Origin: an uncultured Flavobacteriales bacterium
GTDB lineage: Bacteria > Bacteroidota > Bacteroidia > Flavobacteriales_D > Crocinitomicaceae
DNA: 13,756 nucleotides
Reading direction: 5' to 3'
NCBI GenBank assembly: GCA_937876195.1
Contig: CALEIK010000021.1
Coordinates: forward strand, 1-13,756
Shown here: piece by piece, positions 5,906 to 13,756 of the stretch
How positions within the stretch are numbered: the stretch's first letter is position 1
Layout of the letters: every line of letters starts with the position of its first letter
Notes under the pieces: model-generated
Seen by the model: the letters and a program-made list of their open reading frames with translations, nothing else
Databases searched by the model: none
Told to the model about the DNA's origin: nothing
Translations under genes and position numbers: made by a program

Positions 5906-6310
5906 CTACTCCCCACAATAAATCACTTTGTTTTTTTCCGTCTCAGAAACGTGGACTTCAAGTCCGAACTTAGAATCAATTTTTGCTCTCAACAGCTGCC
6001 AAATGACGACGGCAATGTTTTCTGTGGTAGGATTGATACCTTCAAACTCCTTGCAGTCCAAGTTGAGATTTCGATGATCGAAACGTTCAATGATTTCATC
6101 TTGAATGAGCGTTTTTAGTACTTTTAGATCGATGACAAAACCTGTGATTGGATCAATGGGTCCGTCTACGTATACTTCCACCACGTAGTTGTGTCCGTGG
6201 TAGTTGGGGTGACTGCATTTACCGAAAACCTCCCTGTTTTTTTCATCACTCCATTCAGGTCGGAACAAACGATGGGCGGCATTAAATGTCTCTCTTCGGC
6301 AAATTTTCAT
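5906..6310 (-). CDS. 6-pyruvoyl-tetrahydropterin synthase / 6-carboxytetrahydropterin synthase (QueD) family protein
   Basis: A 134-residue pterin enzyme of the PTPS/QueD family, acting on 7,8-dihydroneopterin triphosphate in the cytoplasm. Zinc ligands are His13 (FNAAHRL), His38 and His40 (HGHNY); Cys32 in FGKCSHPNYHGHNY is the catalytic cysteine. FDHRNLN (about 77-83) and a Glu in SETEKN near the C-terminus complete the usual set. The Cys-to-HGH spacing is C-x5-HGH, as in animal-type PTPS, rather than C-x3-HGH as in E. coli QueD. Automatic annotation would probably say 6-carboxytetrahydropterin synthase, but the motif leaves room for a tetrahydrobiopterin-type reaction. It starts 12 bases after the stop of the upstream sensor-phosphatase gene, so it is likely the last gene of that minus-strand operon. 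It is the first chromosomal gene beyond the cassette array. Confidence 0.9.
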   Translation of the reverse strand: MKICRRETFNAAHRLFRPEWSDEKNREVFGKCSHPNYHGHNYVVEVYVDGPIDPITGFVIDLKVLKTLIQDEIIERFDHRNLNLDCKEFEGINPTTENIAVVIWQLLRAKIDSKFGLEVHVSETEKNKVIYCGE

Positions 6311-6322
6311 GAATTCAGTTCC

Positions 6323-9300
6323 TTATTTAATAATTTCGCGCATGACAGATATCACTGTAACGTCATCTGTTTGTTGGGTATCACCAATCCAATTATCAAA
6401 GTCGGACTCGATGATTTTGCGCTGTTCATTCAAAGGTAAATTAATATTGGCTTCAAACAAATCAATCAAGCGGCGAAACGAGTATTTTTTATCATTGGAA
6501 CCTCCAAATTGATCTTGAAATCCATCCGAAAATAGAAACAAGTGATAATCTGTCGTAAACTCTTTGAAATATGAATTATACCCTGCAAAGGCTGGTTCAA
6601 TATCACCAATGTGCTTATTATTTCCTTTAAACATCGTTAACGAATTGTTTTCGAACACTAAAAAGCGCGAGCCAGCACATCCGTACGACATTTGATTGGT
6701 CTTATCGTTAAACACGCAAATAACGATTTCCATTCCGTCGTTCACTGCTGTATCTCCCTCTCCTTTCGGCAGGTATTCAATCAATTTTTTGTCTAGTTCA
6801 TTGAGAATGGCAGCTGGGTCCGTAGCTCTGCCTTCAAGCACAATACTGTTCAAAAGGTTAAAGCCTAGCAAGGTCATGAATGACCCTGGAACACCGTGTC
6901 CTGTACAGTCGGCAAGCGCCAGCACCACATTGTCTTCAATCCGCTCCATCCAATAGAAGTCACCGGAAACAATGTCTTTGGGTTTGGAAATCACGAAATG
7001 CTCTTTAAATACGTTCGAGAACTTGTGGGATGATGGCAATAAGTTGTATTGAATTCTTCGGGCGTAGCTGATGCTTGATGTGATAGAATCGCGCTGCTCT
7101 TTGATAATCTCTTGTTGCTTCCTCAATTCTGTAATATCGCGGGCTAGGGCAATGAAACCTGTTATGTGCTCTGTGGAGCCGACTGAATACAATGTTGTAA
7201 CATATTGCCCAATCCATAAAATTTCGCCGTCTTTTTTTCGAACAGGAAACTCTTTGTAAGATGTGGTTTTATTACTGTCGAAGTGTTTTTTGTAGTAGTT
7301 TTTCACTTCTGTGCGGTAATCTTCGTGAACGAGTATGAGCGAACTTTTCCCGATCAACTCTTCTTTGGTGTAACCCAATTTCTGAAAGCTTATATCATTT
7401 AAAAACAGGTAATTACCAGAGGTGTCACATCTGTATATGTAGTCTTCTGCGTTTTGAACCAACAGTTCATACGTGTTTTCAAGTTCCATTTTTTCCGAAA
7501 CATCTTGGCCAAGAATTACTTTAATATCACTGGAAAAATCTTTGTAAGACCATTCAATCCATTGAATACCACCAGAAGCGATATGCATAGGAACAAGGTA
7601 CTTTTCGCCGTCTTTGAACTCTTTTGTTATGTCTCTATTCTTAAGTACACTATCACTTGGCACAAATCGGTTGAGAATGGAAATGTTATTGTTCAGAAGC
7701 TCATGATGTGTGAGCGCAAAGAAATTTGAAATGTTCTCACTGACATAAGTGACAATTCCTTTCTTATTAAATGCGATAGCCGGAATATTGCCTTTATTGA
7801 TGATGCCCGATATGAAAATTAGTTTTTCCAAAGAATCAAAACGCAAATAGGCAGCAAAGACCAAAAGACAGGACATAAAGAAGATTGCCGTTAAAAAGTG
7901 CATTTTTGGATAAAAAGTGACATCCACCGCAAGTACGATGCCAACGCAAATAATAAAAACAGCTACAGAGTAAAGCACTGTAAGTCGAATCCGGTTAAAA
8001 ATATAAGGCGCTAATGTAGAGGCGAGTATAATTCCAAAAATGTAATACGGATTTAGCTGTGAATTGTATGTTTCAAACAAGAATATTGCGACTACGGTAA
8101 TTAGCGCGATTTTCAAGTAGAGGCTAAACAAATGTTCCTTCATCGTTGCTTTAGCTGACAGGGATAAGAAGTAGACTGTAAAAAGTACAAATCCAACAAT
8201 AAAGGTTGAAGCCAAATGAAATTCCAATTGACTGTCTGCATATGGCGCAATGAAGAGTGCTAATGGTGTTGTGAGACACGCAAATAAAAGAATGTTAGGT
8301 GTCATTCTCAAATGGACATCGAGATCTTTTGTGTCAATTAAAATGGATTTAGCGTTTGCCTTGAAGTAATAAATGAGAATGAAATTAACGAGTAACACGA
8401 TGCAAATCAACAAAATAATGAACCAATTGGTTAACCAAAATGGATTGCTAATTGTAAAAGGATAGACGGTTGTTTCACTGAATGTGGTTCCATCGTAGGA
8501 TGAACGTACTTCCAATGTATAGCTTCCATTATTTAACCCCTCAATCACCAACTTTTGATCATTCTTGTTTAGCGTGACCCAATCATCAGAGATTTCTTTG
8601 ATTCTGTAGGCATAGATAATTTTGTCCGATTTAGGATTATTCACCGTAAAGTTGAAGTGGAGCGAGCGATTGGTGTTGACAACCGAAGTTTGTTGGTCCG
8701 TGACGTCTATAATAATAGGAGCTATAGGGGTTCCCAGATTGTGAAGCAATGCAGTGTTGACCTGAAAGAGACCTTCAACCGTACCTAAATAGATGATATC
8801 TCCTTTTTGATACTGTGCCCGCATATTGGTCTCATAACCTAAAAAACCAGAATGGGCATCGTATTGCTCTGAGCTAACTACTTCACCTTGCTGGTTTACC
8901 TTTAGTACTGTTAACCCTTTATTCGTCCCAAGAATTAAATGCCCTTTTTCATCTGCATTCAGTGTGTAAAAAAGATTGGTGTTTAACACATTTTTCCCAG
9001 AAATCTGCACTGTTTTACCTTTGGCGGTTACCCCAACAATTCCTTTTTCTAGTGTGAACCAACAGGTGCCATGGATATCTTTTGTAGACACCCCAGAGTA
9101 ACCTCCAAGCTTGCTATATTTGACTTGTAGAATTTCCGCGGAGGATTTTCCAATTTCAAGGACGTGGATACCATTATTTGTTCCGAAATATAAGCTCTTA
9201 CCATCTTCACTTACCTGTACAGTATAAAAATGGCCTACACCATTGCGCGATTTAATCTTTGTCACTTCTCCAGACGAGATATTTATAGAAACAAGACCCT

Positions 9301-10606
9301 CTCCCGCAATACTCGCCCATAAAATGTCGTCCTTGAAAAAGACCATTTGGATGATTTTTCCAACAAAGTATTTGACACCCAAGTCAGTTTTGGTGGCCGA
9401 ATTATAGATGCGGATACCATTGTCAGTTCCAAAATAACTGAGATCTCCTGCATTACAGACACTGAACACTTTGTACTGCAATGACCTGAACGGAGTATGA
9501 TTCGTCAATGACCCGATAGACGCCGATTGTGTACGATCGCTTAGGATAAATTCACCATGGGTGGTTTCATGCAGCGTATAAAGTGTTGGATTGTTGAAGA
9601 TCGGGTTGAATTGAATTTTTGTGAATGCTTCATGCGATACTTTGTACAATCCTTTTACTTTAGAGCTAATCCAATAATCGCCGTTTAAATCGCCAATCAA
9701 CATAGCAGGATTAAGCAAAGGTTGATCGTAGTTATGCTGAATTTTATGAATGACTCCGTTCGATTGAATGGACACCAAGTTTCCTTCGGTAGTGATGGCG
9801 GACAACTGATTACTCTTTGGATGGTGATGGAATGAATGAATCCTTTCATTCTGGTTTAATTCAAAACGGTTAGAAGAAAAACGAACATCAGAAAAAGTCT
9901 CTTTGCTGCTCATTTTTGTCGTTAAGCGCTCGTTCAATTGATCCGAGTACAAAGTCAGTTGATTGTTTCGGAGATAGCCAAATTTAAACTTCGCTGCCTG
10001 TTCAGTTGAAATATCCAGCAATTTATCCAAGGGTTTTATAGTGCCATTTGCTAATTGAAAGTGGCCATGATTGGTGAAAATATAAATCGAGTGCTCAGCT
10101 TCAATGGTATGATAAATTTGGAGGTCTTCTTTTTCAGTCGGAATTGACAGGATATTGCCGTAGACGTTTCCTTTTCGGGTATTGATTGCGCGAGTTCGCA
10201 CAAAGTAATAAATAGAGTCTTTGACAAAGACATTGATGGCATGACCAGATTTCATCTTTTCAAGATTCAGTTCAGTCAGTGAATTGTCTTTTCTTGAGTA
10301 GGAATAAAATCCCTTATATAGTGAGGCAAAAAGTATGTTGTCTCCGTCAATAAACAAACTGGAATAGTGATGGTTGTTGTCGCCATTTGAAAATTGAATT
10401 TCTTCAAAAGTAGTCCCGTCAAAACGCACTAGTTCCGCACCGTCTGTACCTAACCAGATATAGCCATCGTTGGATTGTGCAAGACAATTGATGGATGCCA
10501 TGTTTAATCCATCGCGGTGGTTGTAGTTTTTAAATGATAAAAACTGCCCCAATCCGTTGGAGAGAATACATAGAAATACAAGAAGAGTGATTAAACCGAG
10601 TTTCAC
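6323..10606 (-). CDS. Sensor protein: propeller, Y_Y_Y, 7 membrane spans, two PAS and SpoIIE/PP2C phosphatase
   Basis: A roughly 1,427-residue membrane signalling protein. I chose GTG at 10606 because MKLGLITLLVFLCILSNG is an ordinary signal peptide; TTG at 10633 would add nine residues. Order: signal (1-21), beta-propeller of two-component-regulator repeats (about 22-640, with YIWLGTDGAE- and LYFGTNNGIHV-like blades), Y_Y_Y-type domain (about 655-720), one span (about 724-747), six further hydrophobic spans to about 925, PAS 1 (about 930-1035), PAS 2 (about 1040-1160), a charged helical linker, then SpoIIE/PP2C (about 1177-1425). Phosphatase metal ligands are present: Asp1216 (SGDFYW), Asp1233 (ADCTGHG), Asp1361 (SDGF) and Asp1414/1415 (QTDDVT). 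It probably dephosphorylates a serine/threonine-phosphorylated partner, perhaps an anti-sigma antagonist, in response to an external and a redox or ligand cue; the partner is not in view. It begins 53 bases after purK. Confidence 0.88.
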   Translation of the reverse strand: MKLGLITLLVFLCILSNGLGQFLSFKNYNHRDGLNMASINCLAQSNDGYIWLGTDGAELVRFDGTTFEEIQFSNGDNNHHYSSLFIDGDNILFASLYKGFYSYSRKDNSLTELNLEKMKSGHAINVFVKDSIYYFVRTRAINTRKGNVYGNILSIPTEKEDLQIYHTIEAEHSIYIFTNHGHFQLANGTIKPLDKLLDISTEQAAKFKFGYLRNNQLTLYSDQLNERLTTKMSSKETFSDVRFSSNRFELNQNERIHSFHHHPKSNQLSAITTEGNLVSIQSNGVIHKIQHNYDQPLLNPAMLIGDLNGDYWISSKVKGLYKVSHEAFTKIQFNPIFNNPTLYTLHETTHGEFILSDRTQSASIGSLTNHTPFRSLQYKVFSVCNAGDLSYFGTDNGIRIYNSATKTDLGVKYFVGKIIQMVFFKDDILWASIAGEGLVSINISSGEVTKIKSRNGVGHFYTVQVSEDGKSLYFGTNNGIHVLEIGKSSAEILQVKYSKLGGYSGVSTKDIHGTCWFTLEKGIVGVTAKGKTVQISGKNVLNTNLFYTLNADEKGHLILGTNKGLTVLKVNQQGEVVSSEQYDAHSGFLGYETNMRAQYQKGDIIYLGTVEGLFQVNTALLHNLGTPIAPIIIDVTDQQTSVVNTNRSLHFNFTVNNPKSDKIIYAYRIKEISDDWVTLNKNDQKLVIEGLNNGSYTLEVRSSYDGTTFSETTVYPFTISNPFWLTNWFIILLICIVLLVNFILIYYFKANAKSILIDTKDLDVHLRMTPNILLFACLTTPLALFIAPYADSQLEFHLASTFIVGFVLFTVYFLSLSAKATMKEHLFSLYLKIALITVVAIFLFETYNSQLNPYYIFGIILASTLAPYIFNRIRLTVLYSVAVFIICVGIVLAVDVTFYPKMHFLTAIFFMSCLLVFAAYLRFDSLEKLIFISGIINKGNIPAIAFNKKGIVTYVSENISNFFALTHHELLNNNISILNRFVPSDSVLKNRDITKEFKDGEKYLVPMHIASGGIQWIEWSYKDFSSDIKVILGQDVSEKMELENTYELLVQNAEDYIYRCDTSGNYLFLNDISFQKLGYTKEELIGKSSLILVHEDYRTEVKNYYKKHFDSNKTTSYKEFPVRKKDGEILWIGQYVTTLYSVGSTEHITGFIALARDITELRKQQEIIKEQRDSITSSISYARRIQYNLLPSSHKFSNVFKEHFVISKPKDIVSGDFYWMERIEDNVVLALADCTGHGVPGSFMTLLGFNLLNSIVLEGRATDPAAILNELDKKLIEYLPKGEGDTAVNDGMEIVICVFNDKTNQMSYGCAGSRFLVFENNSLTMFKGNNKHIGDIEPAFAGYNSYFKEFTTDYHLFLFSDGFQDQFGGSNDKKYSFRRLIDLFEANINLPLNEQRKIIESDFDNWIGDTQQTDDVTVISVMREIIK

Positions 10607-10659
10607 AATAGTACCGTTGGTTTCGTGAACCAAATTAATAAAAACAATCCAATAAACGG

Positions 10660-11802
10660 CTATGCGGTAATTTGAATTACTTCTTTGATGATGTTCGCAC
10701 GTTGTTTGGCGCCTTCAATGGAGTTGGCGGTCACGGTAACATGTCCCATTTTTCGATGAGGTTTGGTCATTTCTTTCCCGTACAAGTGAATATGGACACC
10801 AGAATTCTCTAACGCCTTTTCCAATCCTTGATAGACCGCTTTTCCTTCTACATTTTCAGGACCGATGAGGTTAATCATTGCCCCAAATCGAGTCATTTCC
10901 GTGGAACCCAACGGCAAGTTTAAAATTGAACGCAAATGCTGCTCAAATTGAGAAGTCACATTGCATTCAATGGTATGGTGTCCGCTGTTATGAGGTCGTG
11001 GAGCAATTTCATTGATCAATAATCCATCATCTTCGGTTAAAAAGAACTCGACTGCCAGAATTCCGACCATGTTCAATTGGTTCACCACTTCAATGGCGAG
11101 TGCCTTTGCATTTTTTTCGATGCTCTCAGAAATAGTTGCCGGAGAAAACAAGAAGGAAACCAAGTTGGCATCATTGAATTCACATTCAACGGTTGGGTAA
11201 ACGGCCACTTCACCCTTTTTGTTCCGCGCCACAATCACGGATAATTCCTTTTTAAAGGGAACCAGCGCTTCAACAATGGTAGGAGCATTAAATGAATACT
11301 GTAAATCTGCTTTGGTTTTAATTATTTGAACACCTTTTCCGTCGTAACCGCCAGTTCTCAATTTCTGAACGAACGGCAATTTAGTCTCCAATTCAGCCAA
11401 ATTCGGTCGCTCTTGATATATTTCGAAGGGCGCTGTAGGAAGATGACGCTCTGCGTAGAATTGCTTTTGCAATCCCTTGTCCTTAATGATTTCCAGTACA
11501 CTCGGTTGTGGAAAGACGTGTACCCCAGATTTTTCCAAATCGTACAGTGCTTGGATATTCACGTTTTCAATTTCAACGGTCAGTACATCCATACTTTTTC
11601 CGAAGGACATCACATCGTCGTAATCGGTAATATCGCCAATCGTAAAGCTGGTTGCCATGGAAAAACAGGGTGAAGATGCACTATCATCCATGATGTGAAC
11701 GTGAATATCGTAGTTGATGGCTTCTTGAATAAACATGCGTCCAAGTTGCCCTCCTCCAAGGATGCCTAGGCGATGTGAACTCCCAATGATGCTTTTTTCC
11801 AT
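10660..11802 (-). CDS. purK: 5-(carboxyamino)imidazole ribonucleotide synthase
   Basis: A 380-residue PurK of normal length. It carboxylates aminoimidazole ribonucleotide with ATP and bicarbonate to give N5-CAIR in de novo purine synthesis, in the cytoplasm. The N-terminal nucleotide-binding turn reads LGILGGGQLGRM (12-23). ATP-grasp motifs include a Lys-rich KDKGLQKQF segment, FVQKLRTGGYDGKGVQI, the VEALVPFKKELSVIVAR strand and the metal-binding NEIAPRPHNSGHH block. The ATG at 11802 is the only usable start, since no alternative start codon lies between it and the glycine turn. A full -33/-7 promoter ends five bases upstream. It is the first gene of the minus-strand run and diverges from hpt. 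purE, which often adjoins purK, is not in the window. Confidence 0.96.
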   Translation of the reverse strand: MEKSIIGSSHRLGILGGGQLGRMFIQEAINYDIHVHIMDDSASSPCFSMATSFTIGDITDYDDVMSFGKSMDVLTVEIENVNIQALYDLEKSGVHVFPQPSVLEIIKDKGLQKQFYAERHLPTAPFEIYQERPNLAELETKLPFVQKLRTGGYDGKGVQIIKTKADLQYSFNAPTIVEALVPFKKELSVIVARNKKGEVAVYPTVECEFNDANLVSFLFSPATISESIEKNAKALAIEVVNQLNMVGILAVEFFLTEDDGLLINEIAPRPHNSGHHTIECNVTSQFEQHLRSILNLPLGSTEMTRFGAMINLIGPENVEGKAVYQGLEKALENSGVHIHLYGKEMTKPHRKMGHVTVTANSIEGAKQRANIIKEVIQITA

Positions 11803-11807
11803 GTAGA

Positions 11808-11836
11808 CAAAGATAATGTCAATTTACTTTAAACAA
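11808..11836 (-). promoter_or_regulatory. purK promoter (Bacteroidota type)
   Basis: On the minus strand, TTG (11836-11834) is followed after 18 bases by TATCTTTG (11815-11808), an exact match to TTG-N17-23-TAnnTTTG. The -7 box ends five bases before the purK ATG, so transcription should begin at or very near the start codon. That implies a leaderless or nearly leaderless message. Confidence 0.65.
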
Positions 11837-11879
11837 GCGAATACTCTAAATTTGTTACAACAGTTTGACAGAAAAATAG

Positions 11880-11887
11880 TACCTTTG
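11880..11887 (+). promoter_or_regulatory. hpt -7 promoter box
   Basis: TACCTTTG is an exact TAnnTTTG match, 21 bases before the GTG start of hpt. The best upstream TTG (11852-11854) is 25 bases away, slightly beyond the usual 17-23, so the -33 element is uncertain; TTTGACA at 11864-11870 is too close. The position fits a promoter for hpt-adk-obgE with a leader of about 15 bases. Confidence 0.5.
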
Positions 11888-11908
11888 CCGCTCAAAAATA
11901 ATTGATCT

Positions 11909-12439
11909 GTGATTCAAGTACTGGACAAGACTTTCGAGGTATTTATTAAAAGTGAAGAAATCCAACGCGAGGTACTTTCCCTGGCTACAGAAATCAATCA
12001 AGACCTTCGAGATGAAGATGTTGTATTTATCGCAGTACTCAATGGTTCATTTATGTTTGCGGCGGATTTGATGAAATCTGTTTCTCTTCCTTCAGAAATT
12101 TCCTTCGTGAAAATGAGTTCTTACCACGGTACAGAATCATCGGGAAGGGTAGATGAGTTGATCGGATTGAACAACGACGTTAAAGGCAAAACTGTGGTCA
12201 TTGTAGAGGACATTATCGACTCTGGAATTACCATGGAGAAAATGATTTCATTGATTGAAATGGAAGAACCAAAGCAATTGAAAATTTGTACACTGTTGTA
12301 CAAACCAGAAGCATTTAAAGGAACACGACCGCCTGATTATGTTGGGTTTAGTATTCCAAATGCATTTGTTGTTGGTTATGGATTGGATTACAACGAGAAA
12401 GGTAGAAACTTAGACGCTATCTATCAGATTAAGGAATAA
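11909..12439 (+). CDS. hpt: Hypoxanthine phosphoribosyltransferase
   Basis: A 176-residue purine salvage enzyme converting hypoxanthine (and usually guanine) plus PRPP to IMP or GMP in the cytoplasm. The PRPP-binding signature VVIVEDIIDSGITM lies at 96-109 with the acidic pair Glu100/Asp101. Further family marks are VAVLNGSFMFAADL-like residues near 42-55, the flexible-loop region MSSYHGTESSG (about 69-79) and the base-contact segment NAFVVGYGLDYNEKGRNL near the C-terminus. The start is GTG at 11909, because an in-frame TGA lies two codons upstream and excludes anything longer. It is the first gene of a plus-strand run with adk 14 bases downstream, an order I know from other Bacteroidota. Confidence 0.95.
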   Translation: MIQVLDKTFEVFIKSEEIQREVLSLATEINQDLRDEDVVFIAVLNGSFMFAADLMKSVSLPSEISFVKMSSYHGTESSGRVDELIGLNNDVKGKTVVIVEDIIDSGITMEKMISLIEMEEPKQLKICTLLYKPEAFKGTRPPDYVGFSIPNAFVVGYGLDYNEKGRNLDAIYQIKE

Positions 12440-12453
12440 AAAGAAGATGCATT

Positions 12454-13026
12454 ATGCTTAATATTGTTTTGTTTGGACCTCCAGGAGCAGGTAAAGGAAC
12501 ACAGTCAGAAAAGCTGATTGAAAAATATGGATTGATTCACTTATCAACTGGTGATATCTTTAGAGCAAACATAAAAGGCGAAACCGAATTGGGAATGCTT
12601 GCCAAAAGTTACATTGATAAAGGTCAATTGGTACCTGATGAAGTGACCATTAACATGTTGAAAGCAGAAGTGTTGAGACATGACAATCCCAACGGATTTA
12701 TCTTTGACGGTTTTCCTCGTACGAATGCGCAAGCAGCTGCACTTGATCAGTTCTTAGCTGAAATTGGAACGTCGATTACATCGATGATTTCATTGGATGT
12801 CGAAGAAGAAGAATTAAAAATGCGCTTGGCAAATCGTGCAAAGGACAGCGGACGAAAAGATGATGCTGATCCAAAAGTGATTCAAAATAGAATCGATGTT
12901 TATTTGAGAGAAACGTCTCCCGTTAAGGAATTTTATGCGGCGCAAAACAAATGGATAAAAATTGATGGCTTCGGAACGATCGATGACATTACAAAGCGCT
13001 TGTTTGATACAATCGACGCATTATAG
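12454..13026 (+). CDS. adk: Adenylate kinase
   Basis: A 190-residue adenylate kinase balancing ATP + AMP with 2 ADP in the cytoplasm. The P-loop GPPGAGKGT is at 8-16, the AMP-site HLSTGDIFRA stretch at about 29-38, FIFDGFPRT at about 87-95, and the LID begins with RLANRAKDSGRKDDAD. The LID is the short form without the four-cysteine zinc cluster, and total length matches short-type bacterial enzymes. The protein ends normally. It sits 14 bases after hpt and 21 before obgE. The 12454 start has a purine-rich AAAAAGAAGA 9 bases or so upstream, the closest thing to a ribosome-binding site in this run. Confidence 0.97.
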   Translation: MLNIVLFGPPGAGKGTQSEKLIEKYGLIHLSTGDIFRANIKGETELGMLAKSYIDKGQLVPDEVTINMLKAEVLRHDNPNGFIFDGFPRTNAQAAALDQFLAEIGTSITSMISLDVEEEELKMRLANRAKDSGRKDDADPKVIQNRIDVYLRETSPVKEFYAAQNKWIKIDGFGTIDDITKRLFDTIDAL

Positions 13027-13047
13027 AATATTATTTAACTTATTTCA

Positions 13048-13756
13048 ATGGCCTCCGACAATTTCGTAGATTACGTAAAAATACACTGTACATCTGGAAA
13101 AGGTGGAGGTGGCTCTGCTCACTTTCGACGTGAAAAATCCATTCCTAAAGGTGGACCTGATGGCGGCGACGGTGGTCGTGGTGGTCACGTAATTCTTCGT
13201 GGAAACAAGCAGTTATGGACATTGCTTCACTTGAAATTCAAAAAGCACATCAAAGCAGGACATGGAGTTCACGGTTCTGGACAATTGAAAACTGGAGCCG
13301 AAGGGAAGGATGAGTATATTGATGTCCCACTCGGAACGATTGCTAGAGATAGTGAGACAGGCGAATTTCTATTTGAAATTACAGAAGAAGGACAGGAAGA
13401 AATTATTCAACGAGGTGGACGAGGTGGACTTGGAAATACACATTTTAAATCCTCAACCAACCAAACACCACGTTATGCACAACCAGGTGAAGATGCTCAA
13501 GAAGGTTGGAAAACACTTGAATTAAAGATTTTAGCTGACGCTGGATTGGTTGGTTTTCCAAATGCAGGAAAAAGCACACTTTTGTCTGTTGTTTCTGCAG
13601 CAAAACCAGAAATTGCAAACTACCCGTTTACAACATTACGCCCTAATTTGGGTATTGTGAAGTACCGAGATCATCGCTCTTTTGTAATGGCAGATATTCC
13701 TGGAATTATCGAAGATGCCCACAAAGGAAAGGGACTTGGACTGCGCTTCTTGAGAC
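13048..13756 (+). CDS. obgE: GTPase ObgE/CgtA (3' end cut by window)
   Basis: Partial gene: 236 codons are visible and the reading frame stays open to the window edge. The product is the Obg GTPase, a 50S ribosome assembly and stress factor. From the ATG at 13048 it reads MASDNFVDYVKIHCTSGKGG, then the glycine-rich Obg fold (GGPDGGDGGRGGHV, RGGRGGLGNTHF) to about residue 158. The G domain begins with G1 GFPNAGKST (169-177), switch region YPFTTLRPNLG and G3 ADIPG. The N-terminal six-strand glycine-helix domain is complete, while the NKxD motif and C-terminus lie outside. It is the last visible gene of hpt-adk-obgE. A short alternative-frame stretch inside it (13310-13525) is not a gene. Confidence 0.96.
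   Translation, partial: MASDNFVDYVKIHCTSGKGGGGSAHFRREKSIPKGGPDGGDGGRGGHVILRGNKQLWTLLHLKFKKHIKAGHGVHGSGQLKTGAEGKDEYIDVPLGTIARDSETGEFLFEITEEGQEEIIQRGGRGGLGNTHFKSSTNQTPRYAQPGEDAQEGWKTLELKILADAGLVGFPNAGKSTLLSVVSAAKPEIANYPFTTLRPNLGIVKYRDHRSFVMADIPGIIEDAHKGKGLGLRFLR

Noticed and set aside
13310..13525. 71-codon open frame on the plus strand
   Set aside because: It overlaps obgE in another frame; the obgE frame has clear Obg and G1/G3 motifs throughout.
1..13756. CRISPR array, tRNA, rRNA or phage genes
   Set aside because: No regularly spaced repeats, tRNA-like cloverleaf, rRNA stretch or phage structural/integrase gene was seen on either strand.

Overview
The window looks like a member of the Bacteroidota, most likely a Flavobacteriales-type marine or freshwater lineage; no closer placement is supported. 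The reasons are A/T-rich, Shine-Dalgarno-poor gene starts, two exact TAnnTTTG promoter -7 boxes in the purK/hpt gap, Bacteroidota-type families (PepSY-like periplasmic protein, phosphate-selective O/P porin, DUF5675 protein, Y_Y_Y/propeller sensor) and the purine block purK / hpt-adk-obgE.

Left part (1-5877): this reads as the end of an integron-like gene-cassette array. Three attC-like sites end at GTT cores at 52, 2002 and 5868. They bound two long cassettes. Cassette 1 (about 1.95 kb) holds a secreted DUF5675 protein and a secreted protein with six paired-cysteine units. Cassette 2 (about 3.87 kb) holds a whole sensing module: response regulator, histidine kinase, PepSY-like periplasmic protein and outer-membrane porin. 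All six genes point the same way, and each cassette's last stop codon lies 11-12 bases before its attC-like site. The decisive sign is that the first 14-15 bases of each cassette are the reverse complement of its last 14-15 bases (14/15 and 13/14 matches), while the two outer arms of sites 2 and 3 do not match each other. That is what recombination at G^TT between different cassettes leaves behind. The window begins inside a site, so the array continues to the left; no integrase is visible.

Cassette 2 also carries two copies of a 22-base motif (18/22 identical). Each contains heptamer direct repeats spaced 11 bases, followed after exactly 9 bases by a near-consensus -7 box. One copy precedes the regulator gene and the other precedes the PepSY-like/porin pair. 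This suggests that the encoded OmpR-type regulator activates both itself and the output genes, so the cassette may be a self-contained mobile regulon.

Right part (5906-13756): core chromosome. A minus-strand run purK - large membrane sensor-phosphatase - PTPS-family enzyme converges on the cassette array. It diverges from a plus-strand run hpt-adk-obgE (obgE cut off by the window end) across a 106-base gap with promoters for both directions. PurK, Hpt and Adk belong to purine synthesis, salvage and nucleotide balance; ObgE is a ribosome-associated GTPase. The roughly 1,430-residue sensor joins a periplasmic propeller, seven predicted membrane spans, two PAS domains and a SpoIIE/PP2C phosphatase.
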